From: Pisaster brevispinus
Taxonomy: Eukaryota > Echinodermata > Asteroidea > Forcipulatida > Asteriidae
Direction of reading: 5' to 3'
DNA: 64,000 nt
Assembly (NCBI GenBank): GCA_023634235.1
Contig: JAMKCF010000001.1
Coordinates: 9,116,758 to 9,180,757, forward strand
The translations under genes and the position numbers were made by a program. The notes beneath the pieces were generated by a model. It made no database searches. It saw only the letters and a list, made by a program, of their open reading frames with translations, and was not told where the DNA came from. Positions 35,351 to 45,659 of this stretch are shown here, piece after piece. The number at the start of each line of letters is the position of its first letter. The first letter of the stretch is position 1.

Positions 35351-37440
35351 AGATGGTGAAATCAAATCTGACTTCTAGAAACATAATTTTTTCATTAAGC
35401 TCAAATTTAATGTCCTAGATTGCACAAACCTTTCTTAAATCAAGACAGATTTTGACAGTCAGTTTAAAAGCATCAAAACTTTTTAAAACATTGTCAGTAA
35501 AAAAAACACAAAATTCTCAGGCAAACTTAACGCCAAGGGTACTCTGCCTACAATTTAATGACCCGTGGTGTTGCGTTTTTTGTATGCAGAGTATATTATA
35601 AAGAGTCATTCCTGCGCCGACTGACACAAGTCTACGTTCATTCACAAGAATCGAGAAGAATTTTTCTTGCTCTCAGCTAGCGCAGATCCTCGTGTCCGCT
35701 CAGATCTTGTCAGTATTCAGCGTGAACGTAGAAAATAGAACGCAGTGTTTGGGACGATGTTGCCCGCGTGGCAGACTTGTCTGCGCAATTGGGTCCCGTT
35801 CACCGGAAAACGATGTTTTAGGTTTCTTATGCAAACGCATTACTTGAAGCTGAATCGTGAAGGAATCAAGGCTACCCATTCGCCTGAAACCACGTTTTTA
35901 AGGTTCTTTTGCGAATGCATTACTTCGGGAAATCACTGTTGCAAACAACAAACCTGTTGGGGTTTGCAATAAGGTTAGAATTGTAGCTGAATGGGGAAAG
36001 GTGTAGAAGAAAATTAAAAATAATTTTTCATGGGTGTGCATGAACAGCCAAAATTAACAATAAAGTCATATCCAATATTTTAGCCCAACAGAAACATTCA
36101 GTATTAAAATGAAACAGCAAATGTTAGTACAATAGCATAGACCAAAATTAAAATCGTCTACCCAAAATTGTTGCGCTGCTAAAGCCCTGTTGTGGCATGC
36201 ACTGAGATGTTATCAGCGGAAAGCAGGCGTAGTAACGGATTATAATTCGTTTAGAATTAATAATTTGTTTCGAATTCATAATTCCTTGATAAGAGTGGTA
36301 GTTCGTGTAACAGACTAACTTATTAACTTAAACCGCATCTACTATTTTATCGCAACAAAAATTACCTACACGATATTAAACATTTTTTTTTTTAACAATT
36401 ACGATTTTAATACAACAGCATAGACCAATCTTTACTTACGAACTTGTGAGACATGTGATATGATCGCTTTACTTACTAAATTGTGAGACCTGTGGTGTGA
36501 TTGCTTTACGTACTAAATTGTGAGACCTATTCCATGATATTCAGTCTTGTGTGGTTTACGTACTAACTTGTGAGACCTGGACCCAATTTCATGACTCTGC
36601 ATACCGTAAGCAAAGAATCGACGCTTACGGAAGCAGAGAATTCCGTGCTTACGTCAAGCATATTTCAGGGGTTAGCAGAGAATTTTGGCTTGTGCGCTTG
36701 TGTACTCCATGTAACTCAGCATTCTTCGCTTACATAGCTTGCGCATTCGGTGTTTGCAAAATAAGCAGAGAATGGTGACCGTAAGCCTGGATTCGGCAGT
36801 AACGAGCCATGAAATTGGGCTCATTCGTTTAAATGAGGGGTAGTTCACTTTATATGCTAAGTTGTGAGACCCAGGCCCAAATTCTAGGCTCTGCTTACCA
36901 AAAGCAAAGAATCAACGCTTACGGAAGCAGCATAATGAAAACTAGGGCGCATCTGCTCACCCGGAAACGTCCACAGAGGCTTTAACACGTAGTTTATCAT
37001 GTTTTTAGCACGTTTTTTCCCGCTAAAACACATATATCTTTAGAACGGGTAATCGCCGCAAAAGGAGGTGAGCGGATTCTCAAAGTTCATTATTCTATCT
37101 TCATGATCATGTATGTTTTACTAAGTAAAGTCACAAAACCAGTGATCATTTTTCTTTCAAACTTGGGCATTCGATGGCAATTGTTTATGGAGAGAACAGA
37201 AATTTGACCCTAAATGTGCTACCCCGCATTGTTTATCCGGACGTGACTGGATAAATCGACGTCATGTCGCAAATGGGTGAACGGTTTTGGAAAGAAGATG
37301 AAATTCCACTCATATAAGATCCATGGTGATTGGTCAGAAACCCAGTGATCATTTTTTCTTCTAAGGTTTCTACCGATAAGCAGAATTGTTACAAAGGTCA
37401 ACCGGTGTGTGGCCACGTGACCTAAAGCCCTCATTGTGTT
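35351..37440. other. Mixed non-coding region with short tandem repeats
   Basis: No supported ORF. 36430-36580 is a minisatellite of about 43 bp (TACTAAATTGTGAGACCT, three to four units). Segments near 36560-36630 and 36850-36930 are diverged duplicates (AAGCAAAGAATC-ACGCTTACGGAAGCA). A TATATTATAAAGAG near 35590 looks like a TATA box, but nothing downstream supports a gene. Confidence 0.4.
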
Positions 37441-37449
37441 TAGTGCAAC

Positions 37450-37697
37450 ATTTGACCTTATTCTTGCTTGCTGGTGAATGTTTCGCTGTCCAAGCTGAGC
37501 ATCATCTGCTGATTTGTACCCTCATTTTACCACCATATCGACTGTGATTGCTTTTCTGGTATCTTGTTTTCATTTGGAATAACGTGACCAGAGTGATTTT
37601 GACAAAGGAGAAGGATCTATTTGAGAGAGTTTTTTAGATCGTCATCGCCTGAATTCTGAGGCATCGCGCGATTTTGGACTGTTCCACTAGCAACCAG
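37450..37697 (+). other. Probable non-coding 5' exon of the chromo-barrel-like gene
   Basis: Unique-looking sequence that ends in CAACCAG|GTACGTGAGTAAG, a near-ideal donor at 37698. The first compatible acceptor before a coding frame is at 38531 (T-run, then CAAG). The 5' limit is not visible. No ORF with a start upstream. Confidence 0.4.
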
Positions 37698-38531
37698 GTA
37701 CGTGAGTAAGTAGTATACTACAGGCACAGCACTAGCACACTGTATGTATGGAAATGCTGATTGTGCTGCCAATGCATGAGAATGTTCATGCATAGTATTC
37801 AGGTTTTTGTTGTCAAAATGAGCTCAGATATTAAAAACAATGGCGTTTTAATTTACAACTAAATTGAAATTGAAAATTTTTGCAAATTTATTTTAATTCA
37901 TTTGGCAGTCATGACAGTCCAGTCAGTGGGTATTTTTTTAATAAAAAAATGCTAGTTAATGAATTAGGCCTACAGCATAGCCACTCGCCTTCTGTGACTA
38001 GGTGAGAAAATTGTGTGTACCTTTTGTTGAGCACAGTCTATTTCAGATTTATGTAAAGTCATGTTAGTCATTTTCACAAGTGAAGTCTCAAGTCGCATTT
38101 TTTTCTCGAGTCACAAGTAATTTCTTGTTCAAAGTTGAAGTCATGTTTGCAGAATTGTGTTGATAACTAGTAGTATATGATTTACAGAGTGCATGCATCT
38201 GTGCATATGGCGGTGTTTTCCATATTTTATTTCCACATTTTTTCCAACTTTAGTTTTAGCTTAGGCGTTCTTGGCCTAAAGAAAGAAAAAAATAAAATTA
38301 TTTTAGTTTAACCAACCTTTCTTTTTACTGAGTCCAATCGAGTGACCCAAGTCTTCATTTCCATACAAGTCCATGCAAGTCAAGACAAGTCGCAAATCAA
38401 TTTCAATAAAATCGGACTCAAGATTAATTTAGTCCAGTCACAAATTTGAGTCACCAACACTAATAAATTTCCTACACAGGTGTGATGATTTTGTTCATGA
38501 TTTTTTCAAATTATAATTTTTTTTTTTCAAG

Positions 38532-38945
38532 GTGGCTTGTATGGCAGACCGGCCAAAAAGGTGCCAACATGGAATTGACTACAAGGCATTGGCAGAGGGA
38601 CCAGCATTCCACCGAGAGCGTCAAACGGCCACAAACTGGTCAACCAGCAAGCTGTACCCTCTGAACATTTTGGATTTCAAAACCGAACATGACACCGTGT
38701 ATGGCTTAGTTCACAACATTGGCTGGGACAAGCGTTACAATGAATGGCGGCCAGTAAATGAAATCGTTGATATTCCCAAAGAATTCTTAGAAACAACAGG
38801 AGAAGCCACATCCTTCTTTTATTTGCAACTGGCCACAAGAATCAAGGAGGCGCTTCACATACAGCGGAAAACGGACAGCTTTGTGGAGGTGCATCTTCCA
38901 ATGCCAAGGGATGCCTTCATATCATTTTCACCCAGTGCAACTCAC
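38532..38945 (+). CDS. Chromo-barrel/tudor-knot-like exon
   Basis: An exon preceded by a T-rich acceptor (TTTTTTTTTCAAG|GTGG). The first ATG is 38541, giving MADRPKRCQHGIDYKALAEG. The middle part, GLVHNIGWDKRYNEWRPVNE plus IVDIP, has the V-H-x2-GW-x3-Y-x-EW pattern of chromo-barrel/tudor-knot domains, which bind modified histone tails or nucleic acid. The last part, LATRIKEALHIQRKTDSFVE, matches the C-terminal segment of an uncharacterised family that I recall in cnidarians, fish and invertebrate deuterostomes. The frame is open to 39029, but from about 38979 the DNA belongs to a repeat arm, so the true C-terminus is lost. Intact within the domain. Confidence 0.55.
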
Positions 38946-39214
38946 ATCTTGTATTTTATTGACATTATGTATATATATGACGTCATTTATTGCGCGTTTT
39001 GTATCTGTGTACAAAACCCATGGCTGTAAGATTCTAAACTTGATCAAGTCCAAGCGATGTTGTTGCGTATTTTGTACATAATACACAGACTCTTCACGGT
39101 GGAAGACTTAGGGAAGTTTATTTTTTAACGCATATTGGACACATCCTTGCATGGAGGACTTATCCTTGCAAGCGTCTTTGAGTAATGAACTCGGGCTAGC
39201 GAATCACCTCAAAA

Positions 39215-40375
39215 TATTTGGTTAACCAATACAAATGTTTATTTACTCTTTTTAATTTATCATGAGTTGATGTTCTAATAAACATTTCACAAATTAATTG
39301 TAGATCACAACACTTTTACAAGCAACACTCTGGAATCAGTTTGCCATAGGTTTGAAAAGTGTACAAGTACAGTCGACACTCGTAAATAAACATTTGTATT
39401 GGTTAACCAAATATCTTTGTTTCATAATTAAAGTACATATTCCTTTAGCTTGTCTTTTTAGCCTTCGGTATCATACAATGTTCTAAACCCCATGAGTTGG
39501 GAAGCTGTTGATGTTTTTAAATCCTAAAATGAAATCCTAAACACTGATTCAGACTCAAAGAACAACCAATGCATGTTTCCGATAAACAATCCGTTTGTGC
39601 AGTTAATGTAGAGGGTTGTCACCAAGAGTCCAGCACTTGATGGTCCAGCTGTTGATGGATCAATCCTTCATCCAGTCTTCCAGATTTCCTTATAGAAATT
39701 AAACATGGAAAAAACCCGAAATGTTACAATCTATTGAAAACTAATTAAAAAGTTACCAAAAAAATCATAAACCCGCATTGTTTTTAATAATAATAATAAT
39801 AATAACTAGTTCTTATATAGCGCATTTCACAATAACGTCTCAATGCGCTTTACATTAGTGCCCTGGTCATTGGGCCAATAACATTCCTGTAATCTTTCTC
39901 AGCTCCCTGGGGAGTATACAGCCCGGGCTGCCGTGGCGCTCCGAAGGCTTTTTCAAACACAATATCAACCTCTACCCTAGCAGGTACCCATTTATACCCC
40001 TGGGTGAAGAGAAGCAATTATAGTAAAGTATCTTGCTCAAGGACACAAGTGTCATGACCGGGATTCGAACCCACACCCCGATGACTTAACCATCGAAACT
40101 TGAATTCGATGCTCTAAACCACTCGGCCACATGACACCCCTGGGGGGGGGGGGGGGGGGTGTATTGGAAAGGATGATCAATCAACTAACTACGTGGTGTT
40201 CTGTAGCTGTATCTCGCAACTCGCTTATTGAATCTTAAGTTAGGTTTTAATCTTGCACTCATGTTATCAAATCTCACAGATTTCAAACCCTTCCCTTTTT
40301 TATTGATTAACTCATGTCGAAACAAGGAAATGACCATGAAGGGATGGAAAAAGCTCGCCACTCTATTTTACAGAG
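39215..40375. repeat. Right arm of the large inverted duplication
   Basis: Inverted match of 32090-32770, interrupted by the SINE. It begins with a short direct repeat of the same segment (39209-39375 resembles 32630-32770 in direct orientation) before the inverted copy starts at about 39385 (AACATTTGTATTGGTTAACC). A small internal palindrome of this segment therefore exists. Confidence 0.75.
39786..40139 (-). mobile_element. tRNA-Leu-derived SINE, reverse copy
   Basis: Same family as 13265-13625, on the minus strand. The head is GTCATGTGGCCGAGTGG with anticodon region ATTCAAGTT (CAA) and box B GGGTTCGAATCCCGG. The body contains TGCTTCTCTTCACCCAGGGG and GGCCCAATGACCAGGGC, and it ends in AAGAACTAG(TTATTA)n. 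It sits in the right arm of the inverted duplication; the matching point in the left arm near 32255 has no SINE. Confidence 0.88.
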
Positions 40376-41699
40376 GGATTGATTAACATTGCTATTGTTC
40401 AATGACATGAGGGCGAACGTTGACACCTCAGATGCTCATTGTCTGGTAAAATGTACCCATAAGTTAATAAAACCCCCATAATTTTGTTGTTACGGGGAGG
40501 GGGGGGGGGTGTTGGAAAGGTGATTCATCTACTCACCTCTATTTCACTGTGACTAGAACCAATACTTAAACAGGAAATTTAAAATATTTCTTATGGGCAA
40601 GAAACAAAGATGGGAAAAATTCCGTAGCCACGAAAAGGGGATTTATTCAAGTTTTTTAATTGATGTTGAACTTCCTTTCTCTTGTACCTGTTTAAATATT
40701 CCTGGTGAGGAATTGGTAGCTGAAACGCTAAACTTGGATGAATGGAAAAACAAGTTGCAAGTGGATTTGTCACTCAGGAGTTTTTGTTTGTTTTTGGTCT
40801 GCAAAGAAAGGATCAATAAAGGGGTGGAACAAGCCCGCCACTATCTTAAACAGAGGGATTTATAGCATTGTCCTTGTTTAGTGACGTGACGGTGAACACC
40901 ATCATTGACATAGGCTCATGGTGTGTACATTCGGATCATTCGGTACTGCCCAATCGAGTTTGCCTAGTATCCGGACAAGGAGTTTCTGATCACAAGTCAC
41001 TTACCCGTGGAATTTTCCTTCTTATCGTCCATTTGGCCATTTCACTTTCTAGCTTTTAAGCTTGACTCCCTGACTACATTCTGGCAATTTTGGGGGCTTT
41101 CAGTGTTGACTAAACTAACTGAAACTGCACCCTTTTTGAGGTGATTCGCTAGCCTGAGTTCGTTGCTCAAAGACGCTTGCAAGGATAAGTCCTCCATGCA
41201 AGGATGTGTCCAATATGCGTTAAAAAATAAACTTCCCTAAGTCTTCCACCGTGAAGAGTCTGTGTATTATGTACAAAATACGCAACAACATCGCTCGTAT
41301 ACGGGACTGGGACTTGATCAAGTTTAGAATCTTACAGCCATGGGTTTTGTACACAGATACAAAACGCGCAATAAATGACGTCATGGTGACGTCGTCCGGC
41401 ATTTTAGGCCAGCAAACAGTCTTACAGTATCCAACAAGTATAAAACCGAAAAAAGTTTGGCGATCGGACGTATACTTTTTGAGATATGGTGGTCTCAAGA
41501 TTGGCTAATTAAATATTCATGTCATTATAACTGAGTAAATTAATTAAGTAAGTTGAGTTAATTACATTTTACTATAACTTCATGACCTAAGCTTTAATAT
41601 GATATATGATCCGACTATTTTATACTAGGCCTACTATGACTTTAGGAGATAACAAAATGCATGTACAAAACCTATGGCATTTTGGTGGAAATAAAGAAT

Positions 41700-41770
41700 A
41701 AAACTAAAAACAAACTAGAAACGAGTTTGTAACGAACAAACACTGGGGTTTCGGCTTTGTTGTCAATGTT
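41700..41770. repeat. Hairpin terminus, single
   Basis: ACTAGAAAC followed by the stem GAGTTTGTAAC/GAACAAACAC and GGGGTTTCGGC. This is the inverted counterpart of 31640-31680. AATTTGACACCTGATGACAT follows at 41787, as in the other copies. Confidence 0.7.
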
Positions 41771-41859
41771 GAATTAATGTAACAATTAATTTGACACCTG
41801 ATGACATCACGATGATGAAAACACGTTTTTCGTACGAACTTTGTTATAAGCAACAAGAC

Positions 41860-42510
41860 GGTACAAAAATTATAACTCTTTTACTTTATGGTTCAGACGA
41901 TATAAAGTTTTAAATAATTGTAAATAATAAACTACCATACCAATGATAAAGTAATTAATAAGCTATACCGCACAGACCTTGAAATAAATTGTGGTGGGAG
42001 AATGCAATGAAATTGTGCGAGAACAAACCGCTACTAATATCCCAAAACACTTCCGTATAAGGTTCGAGGACTCTCCACAAACAAGAGGGCGCTATACAGG
42101 TGCACCGTTAACTGTAGAAGCGAAGCAGCGAACCAAAATGAACGGTACAAAGGTCGAACGATGCCATGCGCGTGGACTAGGGGCTGTGTGGGTCTGGCCG
42201 TGTGCAGCGTGTTACGATGCCTAGCGTGAGAAGCAATGGCTGTGTGGAGTGATGGCCGTATGGGATGTACAGCGTAAATTACGTGCAATGTACACACACA
42301 CGACGATCATGCTTTGTTGACGATACGTGTTTTAAAATCGTTAATATCGTCATCAAAGGATTAAAAAATCCTTGATCGAACTACTGCTTGATCTAAGTTA
42401 GAGCACAGGCTTTCATTTGATGTATTGTTTGTGTCTTTTAAGACTGTAGTTCCTGAGATCGAGCGGTAACAAATTTCATGTGTAAATGCTATGAGACTTT
42501 TTCGGAAAGA
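41860..42510. repeat. X block, inverted copy
   Basis: Reverse complement of 30700-31345. Landmarks are TCCACAAACAAGAGGGCGCT, CGTTAATATCGTCATCAAAG and CTTTTAAGACTGTAGTTCCT. A 77-codon ORF at 41991-42224 spans it, but its sequence is not conserved as protein in the other two copies, so it is treated as chance. Confidence 0.8.
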
Positions 42511-42549
42511 AGAATAATAATAGTGAAAAAAAAATAAAAATCTCGACGA

Positions 42550-42700
42550 AAACAAAGGTGGTTTCGGCTGATGGCCGAAACCCCCAATAATAATCCTGAC
42601 GAAAACAATAGCTGTTTCGACTTCTACGTCGGAACAGCTAATAAAAATAATAAAAATCTTGACGAAAACAAACCTGAAACAAACACATAATAATAATAAT
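42550..42700. repeat. Tandem hairpin termini
   Basis: Three successive units of the form AATCCTGACGAAAACAA followed by a hairpin. The hairpins are GGTTTCGGC-TGAT-GGCCGAAACC, AGCTGTTTCGAC..GTCGGAACAGCT and a shortened CCTGAAACAAACAC. AATAATAAT spacers separate them. Same type as 45545-45650. Confidence 0.75.
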
Positions 42701-43099
42701 AATAACTAGATGTCAAGTGTTTGTTCTGGGAACAAACACAAAGCTGTTGCGAATTTAGGATATGACTGTTTGATCCAGACCCTGAAATGAACCCTGAAAT
42801 TGAGGCACTAGACATAAACTCTAAACATATCTCAAACCCTCTATTTGATTATAACGGTGCAAAAATCCAAAACCGTAAGGCTGAAGTGCGGGTCGTGTTT
42901 TTAAATAAGATGTTACGTGTGCTCTTTGCTACAATACGGCACAAAAATAATGATTTAACGACTTGTGGGTCAGGATTTTTATTTTATTTTATTGAACTTC
43001 TTATTTTGACTGGAAGGACAGATCAAAATGAGGCCATGTTTTTAAATAAAATGTTGCAACTGTTGTAGGCTACAACACACCACAAACATCAAAACTTTA

Positions 43100-44110
43100 T
43101 GGCATTTTGTTCAGGTGATATTTTTTTTTAGTTTTGAGCTTCCTGTTTTGACCGGAAGTAGAGGTCAAAGTGGGTCATTGTTTTTATTAAAATATTGAAA
43201 TTGTTGTAAGCTTCGAACAACAGAAATATTACGACTATTAAATGTGGATCAGGAGAAATCTGTCAAATTGTTGAGCTTCCTGTTTGGACCGAAAGGAAAG
43301 GTCAAAGTGAGGTCATCATTCTTCATAAAATGTCGTAAGTTTTGTTAGCTACAACAAAACACAGACGTTACAACTTTATGACATGTGGTTCAGGAGATAA
43401 AGTTTCGAGCTTCCTGTTTGGACCAGAAGTAATGGTAAAAGTGAGGTCGTCATTCTTCATAAAATGTACGTGTTGTTAGCTACAATAAAACACAAACGTT
43501 AAGACTTTATGACATGTGGTTCAGGAGATATAATTTGTTAAAGTTTTGAGCTTCCTGTTTGGACCGGAAGTAAAGGTCAAAGTGAGGTCATCATTCTTCA
43601 TAAAATGTCGTCAGTGTTGTTAGCTACAACAAAACACAGACGTTACAACTTTATGACATGTGGTTCAGGAGATAAAGTTTCGAGCTTCCTGTTTGGACCA
43701 GAAGTAACGGTCAAAGTGAGGTCGTCATTCTTCATAATATGTCGTACGTGTTGTTAGCTACAATAAAACACAAACGTTACGACTTTATGACATGTGGTTC
43801 AGGAGATATAATTTGTTAAAGTTTTGAGCTTCCTGTTTGGACCGGAAGTAAAGGTCAATTGAGGTCATCATTCTTCATAAAATGTCGTCAGTGTTGTTAG
43901 CTACAACAAAACACAGACGTTACAACTTTATGACATGTGGTTCAGGAGATAAAGTTTCGAGCTTCCTGTTTGGACCAGAAGTAACGGTCAAAGTGAGGTC
44001 ATCTTTAAATTTAAATTTTTGCATTTTTGTAAGCTACAAAACAACACTAACTATACAAATTTACGACATGTGGTTCAGGAGATATGATTTTCTAAAGGAA
44101 TAAGCTTCAA
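43100..44110 (+). repeat. T-type satellite with A/B dimer higher-order repeat
   Basis: The anchor ACATGTGGTTCAGGAGATA recurs near 43381, 43521, 43652, 43791, 43934 and 44068. Units alternate between an A form (GGAGATAAAGTTTCGAGC) and a longer B form (GGAGATATAATTTGTTAAAG). The A+B dimers of about 271-280 bp are far more alike than A is to B. Confidence 0.85.
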
Positions 44111-44433
44111 ATTACCGCAATTCGACACCTGATGACGTCACAGTAGAAACAAATTGTGTTATTCATACTAATAAATTTGATAAGGTACAAGATGGTATGT
44201 AAACTTATCCCCATACAAAGCCTTTTAACGAAAACCATAAACGTACGTACGTATTGTTCATGCATAAATCCAATGAGCTTATTTTATTTCCTTAAAAACC
44301 ATCGACAGCCACAAAATAGAAAAAAAAGAAAGTTTTTTATATCCATTGAGATACAGGAAACAATATTATATAAGTTAAAGACGAGTATTCTCTTTTGGGG
44401 GATGAACAAAAAAGAAGAAGTAATCAAACAGGA

Positions 44434-44505
44434 TTCGAACCGCTCACATTCTACATTAAAGGCAACGACCTTAACCATTGCGCCATTCGACCAATTGAGA
44501 ATTTT
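44434..44505 (-). tRNA. tRNA-like sequence (pseudogene or SINE head)
   Basis: On the minus strand the sequence has box A TGGCGCAATGGTTAAGG and box B GGTTCGAATCC at normal spacing. The acceptor arm does not pair cleanly and the anticodon loop is ambiguous. A pol III promoter relic is likely; a working tRNA is not. Confidence 0.4.
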
Positions 44506-45544
44506 AAATTATATACTTTTGGTCTGGGTAACGGGGTATTTATGCAACTATAAGTTTAGTTATAAATTATCGACATTTAATCATTTCGGGTTTTTTTGTG
44601 TATACGCTATTGTTTTATAATTGTATGTGTAACTTTTAGTCTGCGTGCTTCATAAATCTTGTCACTTTGTTGATATGTTAAAAACTTAACGACGGTACTA
44701 ATCGGTCACTTCAGCACATCGCAAACTCGGCACTTAACTTGCCCCTCTACCTAGGCCTCACAGTTCTACGAATTAAAGTAGAAATACTCAATACTAAATC
44801 GTCCAGTGTGGGGAAACACAGTAATGAGATTGTTTTTGCTCAGCTGGTCTGTGGTTATCGGGTGAATGTAGAATGGCATCAGGAGTTTCAACGATCACGG
44901 CCACAGTCACTTCGCGTGGTGGCCATGCAGATTATCGAATGGGTTCTATGCTGGGTCCTCTCTCGGTTAGGATTCCAATATCATTCAAGGTAATCTCTGA
45001 CGCCTTGCCGTGATTGCGCAATCAAAATGGCTAGCCGAGGTGTAAGATTTGTTACTTTATCTCTAATTATTGTGGGAATACATTGTTTTTTTATTAGTTT
45101 AATGGCCTGGAATCATTCTTAGTAGAAACATTTGTTTTTTTAAATGATTTGTGTATTATGGGTAACTAAAATTCAACCTTTTTTGAAAATTAATGGTTTT
45201 TGACCAACTAAAATACTTCCACTTTTCAGAGCCATGGGTTTTGTGCACAATAAGTATAAAATCGAAAAAAGTTTGACGATCGGACGTATACTTTTTGAGA
45301 TATAGTGGTCTCAAGATTGGCTAATTAAATATTCATGTCATTATAACTGAGTAAATTAATTATTTAAGTTAAGTTAATTACATTTTACTATAACTACATG
45401 ACCTAAGCTTTTAATATGATATATGATCTGACTATTTTATACTAAGCCTACTATGACTTTAGGGGATAACAAAATGCATGTACAAAACCTACAGCATTTT
45501 GGCGGAAATAAAGAATAATAAGAAAACAAATAAAAATCCTGACG

Positions 45545-45650
45545 AAAACAAAAGCTGTTCCGAATCCTACGTCGGAACAGCTAATAATAATATAAATAAT
45601 AATCCCAACAAAAACAAAACCTGTTCCGACTGCTAAGTCGGAACAGCTAA
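45545..45650. repeat. Tandem hairpin termini
   Basis: Two units. First AATCCTGACGAAAACAAA with AGCTGTTCCGA/TCGGAACAGCT, then AATCCCAACAAAAACAAAAC with CTGTTCCGACT/AGTCGGAACAG. They are separated by AATAATAATATAAATAAT. This marks the end of copy D. Confidence 0.8.
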
Positions 45651-45659
45651 TTAATTAAG

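Larger units (their letters stand above)
38979..41383. repeat. Element with 240-bp inverted repeat arms
   Basis: Left arm 38979-39214 and right arm 41134-41383 are almost identical reverse complements. The main difference is a 17-bp insertion in the right arm near 41297-41313. Landmarks are TGACGTCATTTATTGCGCGT, CACGGTGGAAGACTTAGGGA and CCTTGCATGGAGGACTTATC. The 1.9-kb interior holds the right arm of the large duplication, a SINE and unassigned sequence, with only non-coding-like ORFs (for example 40593-40865). The left arm abuts the chromo-barrel exon. Confidence 0.85.
42690..45530 (+). mobile_element. Hairpin-ended repeat, copy D
   Basis: Begins (AAT)n-ACTAGATGTCA and the perfect stem GTGTTTGTTC/GAACAAACAC (42719-42741). 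It then has T-type satellites (43000-44110), the CGACACCTGATGACGTCACAG box (44124-44144), CGTACGTACGTA remnants, GATTGCGCAATCAAAATGGC (45012-45031, as at 12743-12762), CCATGGGTTTTGTGCACA (45232-45249) and the GACGATCGGACGTATACTTT box (45276-45295) with CTAATTAAATATTCATGTCA. It ends in AATAAAGAATAATAAG and tandem hairpins. Confidence 0.65.

Noticed and set aside
35590..35760. TATA-driven promoter
   Set aside because: A TATATTATAAAGAG string alone in AT-rich DNA, with no coding exon or donor downstream, is not enough.
38979..39029. C-terminal extension of the chromo-barrel ORF
   Set aside because: This part is the start of a repeat arm found inverted at 41134-41383, so the extra codons are not gene sequence.
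40593..40865. 90-codon ORF starting MGKKQRWEKFRSHEKG
   Set aside because: Within the 2.4-kb inverted-arm element; no domain and no sign of a transposase.
41991..42224. 77-codon ORF across the X block
   Set aside because: The two other X copies (29.3-29.8 and 30.7-31.3 kb) do not keep this frame, so the DNA is conserved as repeat, not as protein.
44156..44620. 154-codon plus-strand ORF
   Set aside because: Spans the tRNA-like sequence and low-complexity A-rich DNA; no conserved pattern.
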